Assembly: GCA_018240425.1 (NCBI GenBank)
Contig: JAFEFU010000010.1
Span: forward strand, 1-41,959
From: Pseudomonadota bacterium
Lineage (GTDB): Bacteria; Pseudomonadota; Alphaproteobacteria; Rhodobacterales; Rhodobacteraceae
Direction: 5' to 3'
DNA: 41,959 bases
Of the stretch, positions 16,723-23,287 are shown piece after piece. The notes beneath the pieces were generated by a model. That model was not told the DNA's origin, did no database searches, and saw only the letters and a list, made by a program, of their open reading frames with translations. The position numbers and the translations under genes were made by a program. Position 1 is the stretch's first letter, and each line of letters starts with the position of its first letter.

Positions 16723-17370
16723 TCAGCGGGGAAAGAGCTTTCCCAGCGTCAGCGCGCCAAGGGCGGCGCCCGCGACCTCGGCCAGCATGTAGAGCGGCGC
16801 GTCGGCGGGGCGGATGCCGGTGAATGTGTCGCTGAACATGCGCGCGAAGGTCACGGCCGGGTTGGCGAAGCTGGCCGATCCGGTGAACCAGAAGGCGGCG
16901 GTGATCCAGGCCCCGACCAGTGCCGCAAGCTGGCCGGGGGCGTGGCGCTGGCTGCCGGCGATGGTGAGCATCAGCCCGAAGGTCGCCACGCCCTCGGACA
17001 GGGCCAGCGCGGCGCCGCCGCGCGCGGTCGCGGCGACCTGGACCGGGGGCAGGGCGAACATCGCATGGACGAGGAGGACGGCGACAGCGGCGCCGGCAAT
17101 CTGGGCGGGCAGGTAGGCGAGGGCCGCGCGCGGCGCGATCTCGCCCCGGAGCGCGAAATAGAGCGTGACCGCCGGGTTGATGTGCGCCCCCGAGAGCGGC
17201 CCGAGAAGGGTGATGAGCAGCCACAGGATCAGGCCGGTGGTGAGCGAGCAGGCCAGAAGCGTCAGGCCGGGCAGGCCGGGGGCGAGGTTGGTGCCCATGA
17301 TCCCGGCACCGATGCCGCAGGCGACGAGGATCAGCGTTCCGAGGAATTCGGCGAAAAGGGCGCGCTGCAT
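16723..17370 (-). CDS. aquaporin (MIP family channel), possibly AqpS-type
   Basis: This 215-residue, six-helix MIP channel has both half-helix motifs, HINPAV (about 63-68) and ANPAVTFAR. It begins right after the stop of a short ArsC-like stub (TGA, one base, then ATG). In several alphaproteobacteria an aquaporin (AqpS) replaces ArsB as the arsenite exit route in ars operons next to arsC. The stub therefore suggests this channel once belonged to, or derives from, such an operon. No arsR or intact arsC is visible here, so water, glycerol or arsenite conduction cannot be decided. Confidence 0.9.
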   Translation of the reverse strand: MQRALFAEFLGTLILVACGIGAGIMGTNLAPGLPGLTLLACSLTTGLILWLLITLLGPLSGAHINPAVTLYFALRGEIAPRAALAYLPAQIAGAAVAVLLVHAMFALPPVQVAATARGGAALALSEGVATFGLMLTIAGSQRHAPGQLAALVGAWITAAFWFTGSASFANPAVTFARMFSDTFTGIRPADAPLYMLAEVAGAALGALTLGKLFPR

Positions 17371-17371
17371 G

Positions 17372-17494
17372 TCAGAGGGTTCCGATCGGGTCAGATTTGA
17401 CGGCCTGATCCATCGGCTGCCCGTCGCGGTTCAACGGCGCCTCGGTCAGGAACAGTCGGGCGGAGTTGCCGGTGCACGGGGCGAGGATGGTCAT
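17372..17494 (-). pseudogene. N-terminal remnant of arsenate reductase (ArsC, LMW-PTP type)
   Basis: The 40-codon frame reads MTILAPCTGNSARLFLTEAP, then LNRDGQPMDQAVKSDPIGTL, then stop. It matches the start of thioredoxin-coupled ArsC/low-molecular-weight phosphatases (typically VLFLCTGNSARS..AEA.LN). The C7-x5-R13 P-loop is intact, but about 100 C-terminal residues with the further catalytic cysteines are missing. The stop is one base from the aquaporin start. The simplest reading is an internal deletion that removed most of arsC and joined its beginning to the aquaporin gene. A short functional peptide is less likely. Confidence 0.72.
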
Positions 17495-17536
17495 GCCGGT
17501 GCGATAGCCGGGCCCTGTAACAGCCTTGTGACGGGC

Positions 17537-17656
17537 TCAGCCGCCCATCCAGCCCTGGACCGTGTGCGCGGTGCCGGTCACGTCGCGGCCGACCCCGGCC
17601 ACGGTGTTGCAGCCCGCCAGCGCCCACAGAAGCGCAACCGCAAGGGCAAGTCTCAT
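17537..17656 (-). CDS. entericidin-like small lipoprotein
   Basis: The product is 39 residues: MRLALAVALLWALAGCNTVA, then GVGRDVTGTAHTVQGWMGG. It has a short signal peptide, a lipobox (L-A-G-C16), and the NTVAGVGRD motif typical of the entericidin EcnA/EcnB family. These are small membrane lipoproteins originally described as an antidote/toxin pair in enterobacteria; most bacteria carry single copies of unclear function. The start codon lies 4 bases after the stop of the binding-protein gene. GAGGAG inside the last codons of that gene serves as ribosome-binding site, so translation is likely coupled. Only one Ecn-like gene is seen. Confidence 0.82.
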   Translation of the reverse strand: MRLALAVALLWALAGCNTVAGVGRDVTGTAHTVQGWMGG

Positions 17657-17660
17657 CCGT

Positions 17661-19487
17661 TCACTCCTCATACCACCAGACATCCGGCAGGAACCCCGGC
17701 CAGTCGCCATATAGGGGAATACGGGCCGGATGGTGAAGATGCCTTGAATAGGCGATGCGCGAGACCCGCGAATACCAGGCCGGGATCACATAGCGTCCTG
17801 CGGTGAGGATCCGGTCGAGCGCCCGGGTCGCGGCGGTGAAGGTCTCGGGGTCGGCGGACCCGACCATCGCGGCGATCATCGCCTCGGCCGCGGGCGAGTC
17901 CATCCCCATCCAGTTGCGGCTGCCCGGCTCGCGCACCCCTGCCGCGCCCCAGTAGAGCATCTGCTCGTTGCCCGGGCTGAGCGAGAGGGCGCGGGTGTAC
18001 CAGGTCATGTCGAAGGCGTAGGTGTTGGTGCGCTCCTTGTACTGGGCGCTGTCGACAGAGGTGACGCTGGCGCGGATGCCGAGCTTCTTCAGCGCCTCGA
18101 CGTAGATGTCGACCACGGTGCCGCTGTCCCGCGCTCCGTTTGCCAGGAGGATGTCGAAGGCGAGCGGCCGGCCGGCCGCGTCCTGCATCACCCCGTCCTT
18201 CACCGTCCACCCGGCCTCCTCAAGGAGCCTTGTCGCCTTGCGCAGGTTGGAACGGTCGATCGGCGCGGCGGCGCTGCTGGCCGGGGGGGCATAGCCCTCG
18301 ATCGTGCCGGGGGGCAGGCTGGCGGCGAAGGGGCGGAGAAGGTCGGCCACCTTGCCGGTGGCGGGGCCGTCCCCGGCGGCGAGCGATGAGTTCGAGAAAT
18401 AGGACAGGATGCGCGGCTCGCCGCCGCCGTTCAGGGTCCGGTTGATGAATTCGAAGTTGAAGGCCAGCGTCATCGCCTCGCGCACCCGCCAGTCGGCGAA
18501 GATCGGGTTGCGCATGTTCATCACCAGGCCGCTGATCCCCGAGGGGCGCCGGTTGGGGATCTCCTCGCGGACAACGGCGCCCGAGCGCAGCGCCGGGAAG
18601 TCGTAGGCGGTCAGCCAGCGCCCGGCGTTGTCCTCGCGGAAGACCGAGATGTCGCCGGCGGTGAATGCCTGAAAGAGCACGTTCCCGTCGCCGTAATAGT
18701 CATAGCGGATCTCGTCGAAATTGTTCAGGCCGCGGTTGATCGGCAGATCGCGCCCCCAATAGTCCGGGTTGCGGCGGAAGGTGATGGACTTGCCCGGATC
18801 GACCTTGCCGATGACATAGGGACCGGAACCGGTCGGCGGAACGAGCGAGCCTTCGCCGAAGGCTCGGCCCTGCCACTGCGCCTTTTCCAGGATCGGGCGC
18901 AGGCCCATCAGCAAGGGCAGCTCGCGGTCGGATACCGAGAATGTGATGCGCACCCTGCGCTCGCCGGTGGCCGCGATCGAGGCGACTTTCTTCCAGGCAG
19001 TCTGATAGCGCGGATGGCCCTCGGTCCCCAGGGTCTCGAGGCTCCAGATCACATCCTCGACCGTCACCGGCCTGCCGTCGGAAAAGCGGGCCTCGGGGCG
19101 TAGGGTGAATTCGACCCAGCTGCGGTCGGGCGGAGTCTCGACCGATTCGGCCAGAAGCCCGTAGAGCGTGAAGGGTTCGTCGATGGAGCGGGCCATCAGT
19201 GTTTCCACCGTGTGCACACCGACGCCGGCCGCGGCATTCCCCTTGAGGATGAAGGGGTTGAGGCTGTCGAAGCTGCCGGCCACGCCAAGGACGATCCGCC
19301 CGCCCTTGGGCGCATCGGGGTTGGCATAGGGGAGCGCCACAAAATCGGGTGGGAGGGCGGGGGCGCCATACATAGCTATGCCCTGCTGGGGCGCGCACCG
19401 GACGGCGCCCGCCATCGCCGCGACCGCCGCCGCAAGCACCAGCGCCGCGCCCCGCAAGCGCCACAGGGGCCGCCCCGCCATCCTCAT
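17661..19487 (-). CDS. YejA-like ABC transporter substrate-binding protein
   Basis: This 608-residue family 5 extracellular solute-binding protein has a signal peptide over roughly residues 1-31. The mature start (GIAMYGAPALPPDFVALPYANPDAPKGG) and VLGVAGSFDSLNPFILKG resemble YejA, the binding protein of the microcin C/oligopeptide importer YejABEF. LLAESVETPPDRSWVEFTLRPEARFSDGRPVT and GSGPYVIGKVDPGKSITFRRNPDYWG are family hallmarks. The start at 19487 is supported by AAGGTGG. No permease or ATPase gene is adjacent, so this is an orphan component here. A promoter-like TTGAAA/TAGGGT pair lies upstream, and an entericidin-like gene follows directly. Confidence 0.9.
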   Translation of the reverse strand: MRMAGRPLWRLRGAALVLAAAVAAMAGAVRCAPQQGIAMYGAPALPPDFVALPYANPDAPKGGRIVLGVAGSFDSLNPFILKGNAAAGVGVHTVETLMARSIDEPFTLYGLLAESVETPPDRSWVEFTLRPEARFSDGRPVTVEDVIWSLETLGTEGHPRYQTAWKKVASIAATGERRVRITFSVSDRELPLLMGLRPILEKAQWQGRAFGEGSLVPPTGSGPYVIGKVDPGKSITFRRNPDYWGRDLPINRGLNNFDEIRYDYYGDGNVLFQAFTAGDISVFREDNAGRWLTAYDFPALRSGAVVREEIPNRRPSGISGLVMNMRNPIFADWRVREAMTLAFNFEFINRTLNGGGEPRILSYFSNSSLAAGDGPATGKVADLLRPFAASLPPGTIEGYAPPASSAAAPIDRSNLRKATRLLEEAGWTVKDGVMQDAAGRPLAFDILLANGARDSGTVVDIYVEALKKLGIRASVTSVDSAQYKERTNTYAFDMTWYTRALSLSPGNEQMLYWGAAGVREPGSRNWMGMDSPAAEAMIAAMVGSADPETFTAATRALDRILTAGRYVIPAWYSRVSRIAYSRHLHHPARIPLYGDWPGFLPDVWWYEE

Positions 19488-19537
19488 CCGCCACCTTTTT
19501 GTCGACCCCGCGTGATTGGCCCGCGGGATTGGCGCGG

Positions 19538-19566
19538 ACCCTAGCCGCCCTTTCCAGCCTTTTCAA
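19538..19566 (-). promoter_or_regulatory. putative promoter of the YejA-like gene
   Basis: On the minus strand a -35-like TTGAAA (19566-19561) and a -10-like TAGGGT (19543-19538) are separated by exactly 17 bases. They lie about 50 bases upstream of the start codon at 19487. Confidence 0.5.
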
Positions 19567-19575
19567 ACTTTTAGC

Positions 19576-19604
19576 TTGGACAGCGGCGGAGTTGTGCGTA
19601 TAAA
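19576..19604 (+). promoter_or_regulatory. putative promoter of the small RNA
   Basis: TTGGAC (19576-19581) and TATAAA (19599-19604) are separated by 17 bases. Such an AT-rich -10 is rare in this GC-rich window. It points into the hairpin/terminator structure that ends at 19686 and runs divergently from the promoter of the YejA-like gene. Confidence 0.65.
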
Positions 19605-19610
19605 TGAAGC

Positions 19611-19686
19611 ACTGCTCGATAGGTTTCTTGCCTGTATGAAACCTGCCTCAACAACTGAACGCCCGCCTTGCGCGGGCGTTTTTTTA
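19611..19686 (+). ncRNA. candidate intergenic small RNA, about 76 nt
   Basis: The predicted transcript starts about 7 bases after TATAAA. It contains a first hairpin (AGGTTTC 19621-19627 with GAAACCT 19638-19644, 10-base loop), an unpaired CTCAACAACTG stretch (19647-19657) and an intrinsic terminator. The region has lower GC than its surroundings and no credible reading frame. I do not recognise a named RNA family. The unpaired A/C-rich linker could be the pairing region or an Hfq contact. Start and function are inferred. Confidence 0.65.
19658..19686 (+). terminator. intrinsic terminator of the small RNA
   Basis: A perfect 9-bp stem (AACGCCCGC 19658-19666, loop CTTGC, GCGGGCGTT 19672-19680) runs into a seven-T tract at 19679-19685. 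It is the only textbook Rho-independent terminator I found in the window. It cannot serve the flanking protein genes, because the minus-strand one runs away from it and the plus-strand one starts after it. Confidence 0.85.
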
Positions 19687-19770
19687 TTGACCGGAAAGTG
19701 ATGGGCAGGTCGGCGCCTTTGCGCCGAATCGCGGCATTTTCCCCTCGCGCTTTGCGGAGGCGGCACCTAG

Positions 19771-19789
19771 ATTTGCCGCAGTGCAACAA
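19771..19789 (+). promoter_or_regulatory. PhaR-like operator upstream of bdhA
   Basis: The minus-strand reading TTGTTGCACTGCGGCAAAT is an imperfect dyad (TTGC 19773-19776 and GCAA 19783-19786). It resembles the TGC/GCA-rich sites bound by the PHB regulator PhaR upstream of phasin and PHB genes in alphaproteobacteria. It sits 18 bases before the bdhA start, where binding would block expression until PHB accumulates. Confidence 0.5.
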
Positions 19790-19806
19790 AGTGACGGGTG
19801 AATGCG

Positions 19807-20580
19807 ATGACACTGGCGGGCAAGACGGCAATCATCACCGGATCGAATTCGGGGATCGGCCTCGGCGTGGCCGAGGAACTGGCGCGGGCGGGGGCGGACG
19901 TGGTGCTGAACTCGTTCACCGACCGGGCCGAGGATCACGCGCTGGCCGCCGACCTCGGCAAGCGCCACGGCGTCAAGGCGCGCTACATCAAGGCCGACAT
20001 GTCGCGCGGCGACGAGTGCCGGGCGCTGATCGCCGCGGCGGGGACCTGCGACATCCTCGTGAACAACGCCGGCATCCAGCATGTCGAGCCGATCGAGACC
20101 TTCCCGCCCGAGAAGTGGGACCAGATCATCGCCATCAACATGACCTCGGCCTTCCACACGATCGCCGCCGCCCTGCCGGGGATGCGGGCGCGCAAGTGGG
20201 GGCGGGTGGTCAACATCGCCTCGGCGCACGGGCTGAGGGCCTCGCCCTTCAAGTCCGCCTATGTCGCGGCCAAGCACGGTCTGGTCGGCCTGACCAAGAC
20301 CGCCGGGCTCGAGACCGCGGGGCAGGGGATCACCTGCAACGCCATCTGTCCCGGCTATGTGCTGACGCCGCTGGTCGAGGCGCAGATCCCCGACCAGATG
20401 AAGGTGCACAACATGGACCGCGAGACGGTGATCCGCGAGGTGATGCTGGACCGCCAGCCCTCGCGCCAGTTCGCCACCGTCGAGCAGATCGGCGGCACGG
20501 TCGTGTGGCTCTGTTCGGCCTCGGCCGATCAGGTCACGGCCACCACGATCAGCGTGGACGGCGGCTGGACGGCGCAGTGA
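19807..20580 (+). CDS. bdhA: 3-hydroxybutyrate dehydrogenase
   Basis: This 257-residue short-chain dehydrogenase oxidises D-3-hydroxybutyrate to acetoacetate with NAD, the step after PHB depolymerisation. TGSNSGIG (11-18) is the cofactor motif, followed by N86-N-A-G, with catalytic Ser139, Tyr152 and Lys156 (SAYVAAKHG). The segment NAICPGYVLTPLVEAQIPDQMK is the typical substrate-loop sequence of bacterial 3-hydroxybutyrate dehydrogenases. A GTG at 19798 in the same frame is an alternative start; the ATG at 19807 gives the standard N-terminus MTLAGKTAIITG. The stop overlaps the GTG start of the patatin-like gene, an arrangement fitting PHB mobilisation. Confidence 0.93.
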   Translation: MTLAGKTAIITGSNSGIGLGVAEELARAGADVVLNSFTDRAEDHALAADLGKRHGVKARYIKADMSRGDECRALIAAAGTCDILVNNAGIQHVEPIETFPPEKWDQIIAINMTSAFHTIAAALPGMRARKWGRVVNIASAHGLRASPFKSAYVAAKHGLVGLTKTAGLETAGQGITCNAICPGYVLTPLVEAQIPDQMKVHNMDRETVIREVMLDRQPSRQFATVEQIGGTVVWLCSASADQVTATTISVDGGWTAQ

Positions 20581-21602
20581 AGCGCCGCATCAACCTGGCG
20601 CTCCAGGGCGGGGGCGCGCATGGCGCCTTCACCTGGGGCGTCCTCGACCGGCTGCTCGAGGAACCCGAGATCGAGATCGCGGGCATCTCGGGCACCTCGG
20701 CCGGGGCGCTGAACGGGGCGGCGCTGAAGGCGGGCCTCCTGCGCGGCGGGCGTGCGGCGGCGCGCGAGAACCTCGACTGGTTCTGGGGCGAGGTCGACCG
20801 CGCCGACGATCTGCACATGAACCAGTGGCTGACCTTCTGGCCCGACCTGATGCTGCGCACCATGCGCGCCTTCGTGCCGCGCGCGGCGCTTGACGGCCTG
20901 TCGCTGGTGGTCAGCCCCTACGACTACGGCCCCTTCTATACCAATCCCCTGCGCAAGATCGCCGAAAGCCTGATCTTCGAGCATGTCTGCTCGCCCAGGG
21001 GGCCGGCCCTGTTCGTGTCGGCCACCAATGTGCGCACCGGCAAGATCCGGGTCTTCCGCGGCACCGAGATCACCGTCGACGCGCTGATGGCCTCGGCCTG
21101 CCTGCCGACCCTGTTCCGCACGGTCGAGATCCACAATCCCGCGACCGGCCGGCACGAGGCCTATTGGGACGGCGGCTATTCCGGCAATCCGGCGCTGTTT
21201 CCGCTGTTCGATCCGGCGCTGCCGCGCGACATCGTCGTGGTCAACATCAATCCCCTGGTGCGCGACAGCGTTCCACGCAACGCGCCAGACATCCTCGACC
21301 GGATCAACGAGATCAGCTTCAACTCGTCGCTCCTGAGCGAGCTGCGCGCCATCGGCTTTGTCCGCCGCCTGATCGCCGAGGGCAAGGTGCCCGGCGACAC
21401 GATGAAGGATGTGCTGGTCCACATGATCGCCGACGACCGGCTGATGACCTCGCTGGCGGTGGACAGCAAGATCCTGCCCACCACCGGAATGCTGGCCGAG
21501 CTGAAGGCGGCCGGGCGCCGGTCGGCCGCGGCCTTCCTGCGCGACCACGGCGACAAGCTCAACCGGTCGTGCAGCGTCGACCTGCAGGCCACCTATTCCT
21601 GA
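20577..21602 (+). CDS. patatin-like phospholipase
   Basis: This 341-residue patatin-family lipid acyl hydrolase starts with GTG overlapping the bdhA stop (GTGA). The oxyanion glycine motif is QGGGAHGAF (10-18), the nucleophile elbow is GTSAG with Ser41, and the dyad aspartate is in WDGGYSGNP (D198). There is no signal peptide, so it should act in the cytoplasm. Coupling to bdhA suggests a role in storage-polymer or membrane-lipid turnover. Patatin-type proteins have been discussed as PHB-granule esterases, but nothing here proves this. Its last 10 bases overlap the end of the convergent DUF502 gene. Confidence 0.92.
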   Translation: MKRRINLALQGGGAHGAFTWGVLDRLLEEPEIEIAGISGTSAGALNGAALKAGLLRGGRAAARENLDWFWGEVDRADDLHMNQWLTFWPDLMLRTMRAFVPRAALDGLSLVVSPYDYGPFYTNPLRKIAESLIFEHVCSPRGPALFVSATNVRTGKIRVFRGTEITVDALMASACLPTLFRTVEIHNPATGRHEAYWDGGYSGNPALFPLFDPALPRDIVVVNINPLVRDSVPRNAPDILDRINEISFNSSLLSELRAIGFVRRLIAEGKVPGDTMKDVLVHMIADDRLMTSLAVDSKILPTTGMLAELKAAGRRSAAAFLRDHGDKLNRSCSVDLQATYS

Positions 21603-22315
21603 CGGCCGTTGGCGGCCAGCGCCGCCGGGCGGTCGGGCGGATAGACGAGACCGGCCGAGATGATGAGCTTGGCCGCGTCCTCGATGCCGATGCGCTCGAG
21701 CATGATCACGTCACGGCGCGGGACATAGAGCAGGAAGCCCGAGGTCGGGTTGGGCGTGGTGGCGAGGAACACGGTCAGGATCTCGTCCTCGACCGGGATC
21801 TTTTCGGCAAGCTCGCCCTTGGCGGCGGTCGAGACGAAGCCCACCCCCCACATGCCCTTGCGCGGATATTCGACCAGGCAGGCGCGGTCGAACTTGGCCT
21901 CGCCCTGGGAAAAGACCGTCTCGGCGATCTGCTTCAGCCCGGTGTAGATCGAGCGCACGAAGGGCATCCTGTCGACCAGCCCCTCGCCCCAGGCGATGAG
22001 CGAGCGCCCGATCAGCCCCTTGGCGATCCAGCCGATCAGGATTGTGAAGACGAGAAACAGGACGACGCCGACGCCCCTGACCGGCACCGGCGATGCATAG
22101 CCCAGCCAGCGCTCGATCACCGCGTCGGGATGCCAGTAGCCGGGGATGAGCGGCAGCACCCAGCCGTCGATCCAGCCGACGATGTTCCAGATCAGCCAGA
22201 TGGTCAGCCCGACCGGCAGGACGACCACGAGGCCGGTCAGGAAATTGGCGCGGAACGCCGCAAGGAGATGTCGCCCCGGCGGGTGCGGCCCGCCCCTGGT
22301 GTGTCTGTCGGTCAT
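21593..22315 (-). CDS. DUF502 family membrane protein
   Basis: This 240-residue protein has two hydrophobic segments (about 22-50 and 76-102). A conserved soluble domain follows: GEGLVDRMPFVRSIYTGLKQI, then FDRACLVEYPRKGMWGVGFVS and VFLATTPNPTSGFLLYVP. All of these are characteristic of the DUF502 family, whose function is unknown. It starts 51 bases after the stop of psuG on the same strand and may be co-transcribed with it. Its 3' end overlaps the patatin gene by 10 bases on the opposite strand. Confidence 0.9.
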   Translation of the reverse strand: MTDRHTRGGPHPPGRHLLAAFRANFLTGLVVVLPVGLTIWLIWNIVGWIDGWVLPLIPGYWHPDAVIERWLGYASPVPVRGVGVVLFLVFTILIGWIAKGLIGRSLIAWGEGLVDRMPFVRSIYTGLKQIAETVFSQGEAKFDRACLVEYPRKGMWGVGFVSTAAKGELAEKIPVEDEILTVFLATTPNPTSGFLLYVPRRDVIMLERIGIEDAAKLIISAGLVYPPDRPAALAANGRQE

Positions 22316-22366
22316 CTGCGTCCCCCTCCTGTCGCGCCGACAGGATGTAGGGGTGCGGGGCGCCGG

Positions 22367-23287
22367 TCACAATGGCGGGCTGGCCAGCGCGCGTGCGATC
22401 GCGGCGCCGAGGCGGGCATTGTTCAGGACCAGCGCGATGTTGGCGGCAAGCGAGCGGCCCGAGGTCAGCTCGAATATCCGCTGGAGAAGGAAGGGCGTCA
22501 CCTCCTTGGCGGCGATCTTGCGGGCGGCGGCCTCGGCCAGCGCCTGCTCGATCACCGGGACGATCTCGGCGCGGGGAATCTCGGCCTCGGGCGGGATCGG
22601 GTTGGCGACCAGCTGGCCGCCCCGCAGCCCGAGGGCCGCGCGCATCCGGTGGGCGCCGGCGATCGCCTCGGCGCGGTCCAGCCGCAGGGGCGCCTTCAGC
22701 CCCGAGGCGCGCGACCAGAAGGCGGGAAACTCGTCCTGGCCCACGGCGATGACCGGCACGCCGAGCGTTTCCAGCACCTCGAGCGTCTTGGGCAGGTCGA
22801 GGATCGCCTTGGCCCCGGCGGCGACCACCGTCACCGGGGTCTGCGCCAGTTCGTGCAGGTCGGCCGAGATGTCGAAGCTGGTCTCGGCCCCGCGATGCAC
22901 CCCGCCGATGCCGCCGGTGGCAAAGACGGCGATCCCGGCCAGGTTGGCGGCGATCATGGTGGCGGCGACGGTCGTGGCCCCGACGTGGCCGCCGGCCATG
23001 CAGGCGGCGATGTCGCCGCGCGACACTTTCATCACCCCCTTGGCCTGGGCCAGCTTTTCCAGCTCGCCCGCCTCGAGCCCGGCGTGCAGGCGGCCATCAA
23101 GGACGGCGATGGTCGCCGGCACCGCGCCATGCGCGCGCACCTCGTCCTCGACCCGGCGGGCGGTCTCGAGGTTCTGGGGCCAGGGCATCCCGTGGGTGAT
23201 GATCGTCGATTCGAGCGCGACGATGGCGCGGCCCTCGGCCCGGGCCTGCGCGACCTCGCGCGAGAAGTGGATCGGCAGGTTCGTCAT
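22367..23287 (-). CDS. psuG: pseudouridine-5'-phosphate glycosidase
   Basis: PsuG splits pseudouridine 5'-phosphate into uracil and ribose 5-phosphate in the cytoplasm. The 306-residue length is normal. Hallmarks are VALESTIITHGMPWPQN (with E26), KVSRGD (K87), the HVGATTVAATM and FATGGIGGVHRGAETSFDISADL segments, and AGAKAILDLPKTLE (K160, the likely Schiff-base lysine by analogy with E. coli). The C-terminal FLLQRIFELTSGRSLAANIALV also matches. The start codon overlaps the stop of psuK by 4 bases, so kinase and glycosidase are translationally coupled. Confidence 0.95.
   Translation of the reverse strand: MTNLPIHFSREVAQARAEGRAIVALESTIITHGMPWPQNLETARRVEDEVRAHGAVPATIAVLDGRLHAGLEAGELEKLAQAKGVMKVSRGDIAACMAGGHVGATTVAATMIAANLAGIAVFATGGIGGVHRGAETSFDISADLHELAQTPVTVVAAGAKAILDLPKTLEVLETLGVPVIAVGQDEFPAFWSRASGLKAPLRLDRAEAIAGAHRMRAALGLRGGQLVANPIPPEAEIPRAEIVPVIEQALAEAAARKIAAKEVTPFLLQRIFELTSGRSLAANIALVLNNARLGAAIARALASPPL

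Noticed and set aside
15358..17400. 680-codon plus-strand frame spanning the XRE gene, the repeat element and the aquaporin
   Set aside because: Low-complexity Arg/Gly/Ala translation covering several real genes in other frames.
17391..17627. 78-codon minus-strand frame near the arsC remnant
   Set aside because: It is out of frame with both the entericidin-like gene and the arsC stub, which have recognisable motifs.
19710..19727. TCGGCGC-CTTT-GCGCCGA hairpin downstream of the small RNA terminator
   Set aside because: No T-run or promoter context gives it a role; it may be chance in GC-rich DNA.
19668..20576. Plus-strand extension of the patatin frame over bdhA
   Set aside because: The sequence before 20577 is the wrong frame of bdhA; GTG at 20577 starts the patatin motif QGGGAHG at the expected distance.
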